This document shows positions 53,201 through 63,240 of a stretch of 64,000 nucleotides of DNA, in pieces. The notes under the pieces are model-generated. The model was not told the DNA's origin, made no database searches, and saw only the letters and a list, made by a program, of their open reading frames with translations. Numbering within the stretch: the first letter of the stretch is position 1; every line of letters starts with the position of its first letter. The stretch comes from Tetragonia tetragonoides (Eukaryota > Streptophyta > Magnoliopsida > Caryophyllales > Aizoaceae): positions 19,539,001 to 19,603,000 of the forward strand of contig CM076146.1 in the NCBI GenBank assembly GCA_038025085.1. The letters are read 5' to 3'. Position numbers and translations under genes: made by a program.

Positions 53201-53630
53201 ATTATTAACTAAAGATAGGCTGCAGAGAATGGGCTTTTTGAATGGTGATGAGATATGCTACATGTGTAAGCTGAAACCAGAGGACCACAATCATCTGTTC
53301 TTTAACTGCAATGTGTCAACAGCAGTCCTGGATCAGCTAAGGGATTGGCTAAAAATTTCAGCAAAAGCAAAAACAATTCAGGGGATGCTCAACTGGATAA
53401 GCATGCAAAAGTGCTCGAGAATCAGGAAGGAAGTATTTGCATCAGGGCTAGCAGCAGCAGTTTATTGGGTCTGGAGATGCAGGAATACCCATTTTGCTGG
53501 TGAAGGCAGTATATCAGTATCACAGATCATGCAACAGATTCAGCAAGTTGTCAGAATCAGAATCCAACACTGCAGCAACAGCAAGAGGAAGATCTCCAGC
53601 AGGGATAAGAGATGGTTAGATGAGATATAG
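50235..53630 (+). pseudogene. LINE3 ORF2: three nonsense codons, no frameshift
   Basis: About 1,131 codons in a single frame. Endonuclease (NVRGLN, FLETK, VGGDFNNV, SDHSP), reverse transcriptase (DFRPIACCNTIYK, RQGDPISPLIF, intact FADD at 52311-52322) and zf-RVT (ICYMCKLKPEDHNHLFF). Stops are TAG 50859-50861 (Trp elsewhere), TAA 50955-50957 and TAG 53181-53183. The longest open piece, 50985-53183, spans the whole RT (732 codons). It is the least damaged polymerase in the window. TAG 53181 is followed by CTAG and is shared with LINE2. Confidence 0.92.
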
Positions 53631-54278
53631 GCAGAAGGGAGCTGGACCAGGTCATATAGCAGAGCAAACAGAAAGCCTGCATCAGAATGAAATTATCAGA
53701 TTTCATAAGCTGGTCAGCAGAGATCCCAAAAGTGATGCAAGAAGTGAGATCAAGTGCAGAACTATCAGCAGAAGGCCAGTACAGAAAGGCAGAAGCAAAA
53801 CTCATCAGGGTTTCAGCAGGGAATCAAGCAATTCTGCAAGGCATCAGAACATGTGCAGGAAAATAGGCAGCAGATTTCAGAAGGGAAGCAGAAGCAGATT
53901 GCAGAAACTAGGCTGTGAACAAGGCAGTAGGATCCAACAGGTAACCAGTAGCAGGCTGCTGGAGAAAGACACAGCAAGGAATGAAACAAAAATCAGAAGA
54001 ATTGGAAAGCTAGAAGAAGTTATAATTTCTAGCTTATTATGGTTTTGTACTTTACTGTAAGTCAGAAAAGATTTTGTGTAATTTGTCTTGTTTACAGAGA
54101 TGGTGAACCACTGTCTGTAGTGAGTTGCACCAGATTGAAGGTTTGTAAGGTAGTAAAGGGATGCAGAAAAAAGGAACCCTACCTAGTAGGTGGCCTTGGA
54201 TTTGCATTGCCTTCGGGCTATAATCTTGTTACATTACAGTGAGCAATAATAACAATTTCTGACTTGCACCAAAAAAAC
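53631..54278 (+). other. 3' UTR and tail of LINE3
   Basis: AG-rich with many CAGCAG/GCAGA repeats, then the conserved terminal block. It has a single copy of the TGTTTACAGAGATGGTG unit that LINE1 and LINE4 have duplicated. A frame open at 53620-54060 is not conserved. Confidence 0.75.
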
Positions 54279-54594
54279 AACATTGGGATCGCATAAAATC
54301 GCCCTTAAAAGCCTATCAGGGACCCAATAAACGACCCTGGGGACCTCCCATGTCCCCTAGGGGTCTCCGGTGCGATATGGGGCGAAAATATTAACGTCGA
54401 AAAGTTTGCGTTCGGAGGCCTAGAACACGTCGCCTACCGCATTCCCGGGTCCTGGTTGTCGTTTTCTTCCAAAAAAAATTGGAGGGGTCTTTCATGGCCC
54501 TGGGGGGCCCTCGGTGCCCCGGGAGGGTCACCTTGATTCCTAAACTCCGATATCACACATGTCGCCCGTATTCGAGCCCTAACATTGGCATCGC
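54279..54594 (+). repeat. Satellite monomer between LINE3 and LINE4
   Basis: One monomer of 302 bp (54279 to 54581) plus the TSD AACATTGGCATCGC of LINE4 (54581-54594). Confidence 0.9.
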
Positions 54595-55615
54595 TTCTAG
54601 GAACCTATCATATGCAGGAAGAACCCAACTCATAAATTCTGTGCTTTTCTCTATACATGTGTACTGGTCTAGCATTTTCATAATGCCTGCAGGGGTACTT
54701 AAAAGTATAGAACAAAAATGCAGATATTTCTTATGGGGATCCACTGAGGAGAAGCACAAAACCAACCTGGTGGCATGGGATATAGTATGCAGACCTAGGA
54801 AAAATGGGGGCATAAACATAAAAAATTGCAAATGGTTTAATGTGGCTCTGAATGGAAAACATATCTGGGATTTAGCCACAAAAAAGGATACTTTGTGGGT
54901 AAAATGGATAAATGGGATATATCTGAAAGGGACAAATCTCTGGGATTATGCACCAGTGTGGGGTGCCAGCTGGTACTGGACCAAACTCAACAAAATCAAG
55001 AGCTATTTCCAGGAGCATTACACAGTTAGAGGGGTCTGGAAAAGAGATGCAGATGGTTGCTATACAGCTGCAAGGGGATACAGCACTTTGGTGGGAGATA
55101 TGCCTAAGCAGAGACATGCCAACCTGATTTGGGGAAGGGTAACAATGCCAAGACACAGCTTCTGCCTATGGTTGGCTCAGCAGGGAAGATTGTTAACTAA
55201 GGACAGAATGCAGAACATGGGCTTCCTGAATGGGGATGATGTATGCAACCTGTGCAAGGCAAAACCAGAAGACCACAATCACCTTTTCTTCACATGTAAC
55301 ATGGCTGCAGATGTTTTACAACAAGTGAGAAGCTGGCTACAGATTACATCAAGAACAAACACAATTCAGAGCTTGCTGAACTGGATAAGTAGGCAGAAAT
55401 GCTCAAATTTCAGGAAGGAAGTATATGCAGCTGGGCTAGCAGCAGCTGTATACTGGCTGTGGAGAAGCAGAAATATTAAACATTTTGTGGGAAACACTCT
55501 TTCTGTGATGCAGATCATGCAGCAGATTCAGCAACCAGTGAGGATCAGAATACAACAGTGCAGCAGACTGAGAAAAATCAACAGCAAAGACAAAAAATGG
55601 GTAGAGAGAATTTAA
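54595..55615 (+). pseudogene. LINE4 ORF2 C-terminus, open but truncated
   Basis: About 338 codons downstream of the RT core. Connector region (CRYFLWGSTEEKHKTNLVAWD, then WVKWINGIYLKG) and zf-RVT (MPRHSFCLWLAQQGR, then VCNLCKAKPEDHNHLFF) with no lesion to TAA 55613-55615. The frame is also open leftwards into the satellite (from 54479), giving an accidental satellite-LINE fusion ORF of 378 codons. No catalytic domain is present. Confidence 0.88.
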
Positions 55616-56146
55616 GTGCTCTTGTACCACAGTAGACTCAGGCAAAAAGACAGGACTGCACCAGATGAGCAACCAGCAGAGGCAGCAGGTCATCAGTGCA
55701 TGTGTTAGGCATCAAGTCAGCAAACAGCAGGAGGAAGACAGCAAGGTTATGCAGCAGGTTACAGCAGGGGAATCAAAACCAGTGGGCAGAAGCTAGACTC
55801 AACAGCATGTCAGAATCAGAATACATCAACTCCTGGAAGTTTTGGTTGTAATATTTTTAGATATAAATGTTTTTGTATTTTGCTGTAAGTCAGAAATAAT
55901 TTTTGCAAATTGTAATGTTTACAGAGATGGTGGGAAACAATTTTTGCAAATTGTAATGTTTACAGAGAGGGTGAACCATTGTCTGTAGTGAGTTGCACCA
56001 GATTGAAGGGATGTAAGGTAGTAGAGGGATGTAGGAAAAAGGAACCCTACCTAGTAGGTGGCCTTGGATCTACATTGCCTAAGGACTGTAATCTTGTTAC
56101 ATTACAGAGAGCAATAATACAATTTCTGACTTGCACCAAAAAAAAA
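54595..56146 (+). mobile_element. LINE4: strongly 5'-truncated L1-type element (1.55 kb)
   Basis: Starts inside ORF2 (SRNLSYAGRTQLINSV) and ends in an A-tail. Perfect 14-bp TSD AACATTGGCATCGC at 54581-54594 and 56147-56160. Confidence 0.93.
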
Positions 56147-56350
56147 AACATTGGCATCGCGTAAAATCGCCCTCACAAGCCTATCTGGGACCTAATAACC
56201 GACCCTGGGGGCCTCCCATGTCCCCTAGGGGTCAGCCGTGCGATATGGGGCTAAAATAATAACGTCGAAAAGTTTGCTTCCGAAGGCCCAGAACACGTCG
56301 CCTACAGCTTTCTCGGGGCTTGGTTGCCATTTTCGCCCAAACTTCCCTCG
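56147..56350 (+). repeat. Partial satellite monomer, block ends in minisatellite
   Basis: AACATTGGCATCGCGTAAAA through GTTGCCATTTTCGCCC, then it breaks into GTCTATAGGCATGGG and the G-rich minisatellite. About two thirds of a monomer. Confidence 0.85.
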
Positions 56351-56354
56351 TGGG

Positions 56355-57145
56355 GGTCTATAGGCATGGGTTCTCACTAGGCGCTGTGACATGGGACATG
56401 GGAGCTCACTGGGCGCTGGGACATGGTTGCTCACTAGGCGCTAGGACATGGGCGCTCACTGGGTGCTGGGACATGGGACGTGGGCGCTCACTGGGCGCTG
56501 GGACATGGGACATGGGACATGGGCGCTGGGACATTGCCGCTGGGACATGGGACATGGGTCATGGGCGCTGCGTCATGGGACATGGGTGCTGCGTCATGGG
56601 ACAAGGGTGCTGCAAGGGTGCCGCATCACCATGGGACATGGGTGCTGCGTCATGAGACATGGGTGCTGCTGCGTCATGAGACATGGGTGCTGCTGCGTCA
56701 TGGGACACGGGTGCGGCGTCAGGGGACAAGGGTGCTGCATGGGACATGGGCGATGCGTCATGGGACAAGGGGGTTGTAGCACAATGGGACATGGGTACCA
56801 CGTCATGGGACAAGGGTGCTGCATGGGACATGGGTGCTGCGTCATGGGAGAAGGGTGCTGCAGCACCATGAGACATGGGTGCTGCATCATGGGACAAGGG
56901 TGCTTCATGGGACATGGGTGCTGCGTCATGGGACAAGGGTGCTGCGTCGTGGGACAAGCATGCTGCAGCGTCATGCGACAAGCGTGCTGCAGCGTCATGG
57001 GACAAGGGTGCTGCGTCATGGGACAAGGGCGCTGCAGCACCATGTCATGGGACAACTCGCGCCATGGGTCATGGATGTTGCTTCATGGGACATTGGTGCT
57101 GGGACTTGCCTCGTCATGGGCACTTCTTCCTAGCACGGGCACGGA
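56355..57145 (+). repeat. G-rich ~21-bp minisatellite, copy 1
   Basis: About 790 bp of units starting GGGACATGGGTGCTG and continuing CGTCAT. There are 15-bp (GGGACAAGGGTGCTG plus CAT) and 24-bp (CAGCACCAT) variants, and an early variant with GCTCACTGGGCGCTGG. Because most units are multiples of three, open frames occur on both strands in several phases. None is considered a gene. GGGACATGGGACATGGGACA near 56500 followed by TGGG is a quadruplex-type pattern. Confidence 0.93.
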
Positions 57146-57440
57146 CATGGAAATTTTAATATCTTTATAATTGGGACTTTTTCATACTTACCCCATATGA
57201 CTTAGCCTCTTCCCTTCTTCATACTTGGCCCAATATTTTCCCCAAAAAACGCCTCTAGACCATTTTTTTTAGGCATTAAAGTTTTTGAAGGTAGTTTGGT
57301 CAATTTACTCAGTTGAGGGTAGTTTGTCCTTCTGAATTACATCTCGAATTCACATGTGTTATTGGTGTATCTATCTACATGTATCCACATATCAATATCA
57401 GATGAACAAAGTTTTCGGAGTTATGTTTGTGGTATATTGG
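57146..57440. repeat. Repeat D, middle copy (5' part only)
   Basis: Matches 61246-61540. It changes abruptly to satellite at about 57440, where GGAATGAA of D joins AATATTAACATC of the satellite. Confidence 0.8.
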
Positions 57441-57742
57441 AATGAAAATATTAACATCAAATACTTTGCTTTCGGAGGCCCAGAACACGTGTCCAACAGC
57501 ATTCACGGTGCCCGGTTGCTTTTTTCGCCCAAAATTTTTTTGGGGGTTCTATCATGGCCCTAGGGGACCCTCGGTGCCCCGGGAAGCTCACCTTCATCTC
57601 CGAACTCCGATATCACCCATGTCGCCCTTATTCGGGCCATAACATTGGCATCGCGTAAAATCGCCCTTACAAGCCTATTAGGGTCCCAGTAACCAACCCT
57701 GGGGGCCTCCTAGGTCCCCTAGGGGTCTTCCGTGCGATATGG
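57441..57742 (+). repeat. Satellite, block with about one monomer
   Basis: Starts mid-monomer at AATATTAACATC, passes AACATTGGCATCGCGTAAAA at about 57641-57660 and ends at GTGCGATATGGG, where A3 begins. The AACATTG site here is unoccupied. Confidence 0.88.
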
Positions 57743-60721
57743 GTGTAAGGACCCGGGATTTCTACGGCCACGAAGTGCGTCCTTATAGAAAATTTGTAAG
57801 CTGGGGGTTTAGATAAGTTCAAGCAACCGACGAGTTAGAAAAGATTTTGTAAAGACTTTAATTGAATAATTACCATGATGATGACAATGCAATGACAGAG
57901 TTATGACAACAATAAGCAAGATGCATGGCGGACCGACCTTGACATTTATGACAATGAATTGACGCAAAATGACCCTAGAAGACTTATGATCGACTCGTCT
58001 AGACTTCTAGTGCATGAGAGGTAGTGGACAAATGAAGACATGAATGCAAGACTTGGACTTTTGTACAAATGCAGATGCAAAATGACGACAATGTATGCAT
58101 GACGATTATTTATGAATCCTAGCATGGAGCGTCTAATACGTACAATGCAATGCAATGCAAAGAAATGGAAAAGAAGAAAGTAAAAACCTAAGCCTATAAA
58201 TGGCCGATTATTCCCTCTCATATCAAAGGAAAAAAAAAGTCGATGAACGAAAATGAGAAAAATAGAAGAAGATGGACTATCCTATTTTTTAAATTTTTCT
58301 ACACTCAAAGAAAATGGAAAATGGGATAAATAAATAAAAAAGAAAACTTCGGCATTTTTTTTTTTTTTTTTAGATTTCATTTTTTTTTCGGCGTTTTTTT
58401 TCAACGCCATTTTTTGTTTTTTTTTTTTGCTGAATCTGAATTACATCAAAACAATAAAGAAAAAAAAAGAACAATAAAAAAAAGTGGGAGGGGGGAATTG
58501 GAGAGACCGACTCTTTTTTTTTTTGCTAAAAGGTCCTAGAAAATTCTTCATGACTTCGACGCTATATGAAAATATATCATCGGGGAACCGAGTGCTCATT
58601 GAATAGAATTCTCGCACTTTTTTTTTTGGGGCATTAGGAACTAGTTAAATATAAAAGAAAAGAGACTCCTAGCACGTAAGTACATGTTGGCACAAAGTCA
58701 CGGCATTCATGCATTCAGGCAAGCATTATAACGACGCATTTTACAGGCAAACATGTGATCAGACGGGCATTACAACGACACATGCACAACAAGTAAGCGA
58801 ATGCACGAATGTGGGTTAGAGGATTTTGGCTCCTTTGAGGTCACCACGACAAATTACAATTTCCGTTCGGCGGATGGTCGACACATCAATTGTAATTCTT
58901 TTTCACCAACAAGAGTCGATGAGTCATGAGTGAGGAAGCGTCGGTTTGCACAATTGTATATTCCTTTAGATACACGGGTTGTCTACGAGTTACGAAACAA
59001 ACTTCCTCGAGCGTTGATAAGGGTCAAAAGGTTGTGCCAAAGCACATGCAAATGATGCAAATGATTCAAAATATGGAACATGTTATTAAACAATTAAGCA
59101 AACTTGACTTTTGAGTCTAACCCTCTTAAATAAATCTCCGGTGAAGTCGCCACTCTAAGGATACGGGATTTCTACGGCCACGGAGTGCGTCCTTATAGAA
59201 AATTTGTAAGTTGGGGGTTTAGATAAGTTCCCGAAACCGTCGACTTAGAAAAGATTTTGTAAAGACTTGAAATGAATAAAAACCATGAAAGAGTTCACAA
59301 ATCTGCTATCGGCGTGTTATCGAAGGGACAAACCGAAAGGACAATCCGAAGGGACAAACCCAATAGCGCGATAAGTGAACTGATCATGTTTTTCGAAAGA
59401 CTCCCGCTCATATAGAACATATGAGTACCCAAGAATAAAGGGTTCGGGGGCAAAGGTACGAGGTGAGAAGGTGTTAGGCACCCAACTCGCCCATTTATGA
59501 CGGCCTCTACTAACTCAAGTTTGCTTAATAATCTAATGACATGATTCCCACACAAACCGGATTAACAACCTAGACTTAGACTATTAATTGGTTCACCATA
59601 AGCATCACAACATTTATTTATTAACCCTTATTTAGACATGCATTCGATTGGCAAATTGAGCATTACAACGGCTATACATGCTTGGAAGGACAATATTTAG
59701 GAAGCGATAAAAACGTTATTCTAGCATGATATCTACATTATGACAACTAGAAAATAAACAGTTAGGCAAGTAATTTAAGTTGAGCCCTCAGGAGTTAGTA
59801 CCTGAACTGTGGGTTATATTTGACAAAAATAGTAAAGATAAGATCTCAAATTTGGAAGAAAGAGGGGGAAGCTCGGTGTTAATACTGCCGAGAATAGAAT
59901 ATAATTGTTTATGGAAGAGAGAGGGAGAAGCTCAGAGTCAATACTAATGAGAATAGAGGGTGTCAACTGTAGACTGTGTGTTTTGAACTGAGGGAGGAGG
60001 GTTGTATTTATAGCCATGGAGGAGTAGGTTTGGACGGCTGAAAAATGAGCCGGGCAAGAATCCACTTCAGCTCCGCTAGCGGCCCTGGAATTTCAGTCAG
60101 CGCCACTAGCGGCCCTGGGTTTTATCCTAGGGCCGCTGACGCTGTCAGCTTGCCAGCTGGATGTTTGCCGGTCGATACCTCACTCGTTTGGGCTTAAAAT
60201 TGGATTATTCAAGATGGGTTGTAAAGCTTATTGGGGCTAGCTTCAAATAGCTTTGGTTTTAGGCCCAAATGTTTTGTGGATCTCGATATATACCCGAAAG
60301 AGTAAGGATTGATCAGTTTTGAAGTACGCATCAATGTTGGGCTCGTAACTCCATTGTTGGGAATGTGGTGTGGGCTCATGATATATCATTGGAAATCTAT
60401 TTGAATAAGGAGTCCAACAACATAAGGCTCACAAATTAACTCAACCAAATGAACTTCCAAATTAGGCTGGAAACACTGTCCACAGTATTTGGCTACATTT
60501 GTTTGACCCTTAACTTCGTTTGGCCATAACTCTTAGGTGCGGAATCGTATTTTGACACGGAAGGAAGCAATGGAAAGCTCTTAAAAGGGGCTTTTAACTT
60601 ATGTGGGAAGAAAGAGTGATCAAGGAAAAACCTAAGACCTTATTTTACCTATCAAAGCAAAAATAGCATTCAAGTTTATAAATTACTCCTTTCATCATCG
60701 GGCTTTTACGGAGAATTCTGA
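57743..60721 (-). mobile_element. Element A3: inverted, deleted A-family copy
   Basis: 57743-57878 is the inverted end of an A LTR (TGTAAGGACCCGGG...). 58200-59154 matches the A leader in reverse, ending at the inverted PBS (AAGTCGCCACT). 59155-60721 is the inverted 5' LTR, with TATA (TATTTATA) near 60005 and palindrome variants at 60072 and 60102. Gag, pro, int and the antisense genes are missing. At 60722 the LTR stops about 20 bp short of its end and abuts minisatellite. No TSD is recognisable. Confidence 0.85.
57879..58200. other. Unassigned filler inside A3
   Basis: About 320 bp rich in ATGACAATGCAATG-like words (TGACGACAATG, GCAATGCAATGC). It matches neither LTR nor leader of A1 or A2. 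No gene supported. Probably a divergent leader/gag part or captured sequence from the deletion event. Confidence 0.45.
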
Positions 60722-61245
60722 AGGGTGCTGCATCACCATGGGACATGGGTGCCGCGTCATGGGACAAGGGTGCTGCAGCACCATGGGACATGGGTGCTGT
60801 GTCATAGGACAAGGGTGCTGCATTGGAAATGGGTGCTGCGTCACGGGACAAGGGTGCTGCAGCACCATGGGACATGGGTGTGCTTCATGGGACAGGGGTG
60901 CTGCATGGGACATGGGTACTGCATCATGGGACAAGGGTGCTGCGTCATGGGAAAAGGGTCTTGCGTCATGGGACAAGCGTGCTGCAGCGTCATGGAACAA
61001 GGGTGTTGCATCATTGGACAAGGGCGCTGCAGCGCCATAGGTCACGCTGCTGCGTCATGGGACATGGGCGCTGCAGCGCCATGGGTCACGCCGCTGTGTC
61101 ATGGGACAAGGGCGACACAGCACCATGTCATGGGACAAGTCCCGCCATGGTCATGGGTGCTGCTTCATGAGACATGGGCGCTGGGACTTCCCGCGTCATG
61201 GGCACTTCTTCCAAGCACGGGCATGGGTACGAGCACGGGCATTGA
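60722..61245 (+). repeat. G-rich ~21-bp minisatellite, copy 2
   Basis: About 520 bp of the same units as 56355-57145, followed by the same D sequence (GACATTTTAATATCTTTATAA). Open frames at 60645-61264 on both strands are periodicity artefacts. Confidence 0.93.
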
Positions 61246-62040
61246 CATTTTAATATCTTTATAATTGGGACTTTTCCATACTTAGCCCATATAACTTAGC
61301 CTCTTCAATTATTGATACTTGGCCCAATATTTCCCCCAAAAAAAGGCCTCTATACCATTTTTTTAGGCATTAAAGATTTTGAGGGTAGTTTGGTTAATTT
61401 ACTTAGTTGAGGGTAGTTTTGTCCTTCTTAATTACTTCTCAAATTAACATGTGTTATTGGTGTATCTATCTAGATGTATCCACACATCAATATCAGATGA
61501 ACAAAGTTTTCGGAGGTAGGTGCGTGGTATATTGGAATGAAGGTAATAAGGGTAATTCCGTAATTATACCTAATATCATATATTTAATCATCAAGAAAAT
61601 TAACACCAATATTATGACGACTCTTGAAAAATTCCCTTATGGCCCAGCCTAGTTTTTCCTTCTTTTTTTTTTTTTTTTTTTCCTGCCACTGTAAATTATG
61701 AGATAACTATAACAAAGTACACTTATGTATCATCAAAACTAAATTGGTGTAGCGATAACTACTCCTCTTGTCAAGCGCGCAGTGAGAGTTAATGAACATG
61801 AGTTCGACTCTTGTCAAGCGCGCAGTGAGAATTATTTGTAAGGGGTTATTCAATTACAGTTGCCTTCTACTTATTCACTCTTAAAAAATATTATACTAAG
61901 GACATTGATTCTACATAATTAACATATTTGCATTTTTAATAAGCTTATTTTACTAAATTATTTTACTCGTAATTTTTTTACGTTAATTTCGAACCCACTA
62001 CGCAAAATATTCCCCCTCTGGTGTAGTTGATATTTTAGAA
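61246..62040. repeat. Repeat D, right copy (unoccupied site of element B)
   Basis: Matches 1325-1842 joined to 37033-37195. The junction CTTCTACTTATTCACTC (61865-61881) shows the CTTAT target only once (61870-61874). The SINE-like stretch is at about 61741-61852. A T-run lies near 61662-61681. No gene. Confidence 0.82.
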
Positions 62041-63240
62041 AATTCCGGCCATCACCTATGCTTTTGGTGTTCCGGCCCTTACATTGGTGTCCCGTAAAAA
62101 CGCCTATACAATCCTATCATGGACCAGATAACTGACCCCGAGGGCTTCCCATGTCCCTTAGGGATGTCCCGTGCGATTTGGTGTGAAAATATACACCAAC
62201 GGTCCGGATCCTCTCGAGTGTAATTTTCGCCCAAACATCTCCTAGGGGTCTATCATGACCCTAGAGGACCCTAGGCGCTCCGGGAGGGTCATCCTTATCC
62301 CCGAACTCCGATATCACCCATGACGCCGGTATTCCAACCCTTACATTGGCATCGCGTAATACCGCCGTTACAAACCTATCAGGGACCCTGTAACCGACCC
62401 TGGCGGCCTCCCATGTCCCATAGGGGTCTTCCGTGCGATATGGGGCAAAAATTATTAACGTCGAAATGTTTGCTTCCGGAGGCCCAGAACACGTGTCCTA
62501 CAGCATTCCCGGAGCCCGGTTGCCGTTTTCGCCCAAATTTTTTTCTAGGGTGGGTCTATCATCGTCCTTGGGGACCCTCGGTGCCCGGGGAGGGTCACCT
62601 TTATCCCCGAACTCCGATATCACCCATGTCGCCCGTATTCGGGCCCTAACATTGGCATCGCGTAAAACCACCCTTACAAGCCTGTCAGGGACCCAATAAC
62701 CAACCTTGGGGGCCTCCTAGGTCTCCTATGGGTCTCCCGTGCGATATGGGACGAAAATATTAACGTCGAAAAGTTTGCGTCCTGAGGCCCAGAACATGTC
62801 GCCTAGAGCATTCCCGGGGCCCAGTTGTCGTATCCGCACAAAGTTTTTTCAGGGGGTCTTTCATGGCCCTAGGGGACCCTCTGTGCCCCGGGAGGGTCAC
62901 CTTCATCCCCGAACTCTGATATCACCAAGTCGCCCGTATTCGTGCCCTAAGATTAGCATCCCGTAAACTCGCCCTTACAAGCCTATCAGGGACCCAATAA
63001 CTGACCGTTGGGGCCTCCCAAGTCCCCTAGGGGTCTCACGTGCGATATAGGGCGAAAATTATTGTCGAAAAGTTTGCGTCAGGAGGCCCAGAACACGTCG
63101 CCTACAGCATTCCCGGGGCCCGATTGCCGTTTTCACCTCGGGGGGTCTTTCATGGCCTTAGGGGACCCTCGGTGCCCCGGGAGGGTTGCCTTCTTCCCTG
63201 AACTCCGATATCACCCATGTCGCCCGTATTCGAGCCTTAC
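62041..63240 (+). repeat. GC-rich ~300-bp satellite, block with four monomers
   Basis: Monomer junctions (ACATTGG or variants) at about 62081, 62343, 62649 and 62950; spacings 262 (internal deletion), 306 and 301 bp. It ends at CGAGCCTTAC, where LINE5 starts. Frames open here (62320-62966, 63008-63259) differ between monomers and are not genes. Confidence 0.92.

Larger units (their letters stand above)
48775..54278 (+). mobile_element. LINE3: near full-length L1-type retrotransposon (5.5 kb)
   Basis: Same structure and subfamily as LINE1. Flanks AACATTGCGATTGC (48760-48773) and AACATTGGGATCGC (54279-54292), two mismatches. The A-tail is short and interrupted (AAAAAAACAA). Confidence 0.92.

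Noticed and set aside
56320..57170. Long frames on both strands (up to 240 codons) rich in Met-Gly-His-Gly-Cys-Cys, Trp-Asp-Met-Gly-Ala-Ala or Ser-His-Asp-Ala-Ala repeats
   Set aside because: They follow from a minisatellite whose unit is mostly 21 bp. Several phases and both strands are open at once, and the copy at 60722-61245 has different open frames.
57743..60721. A3 as a full-length inverted retrotransposon
   Set aside because: Only leader, one nearly complete LTR and about 136 bp of the other LTR are present; coding region and TSD are missing.
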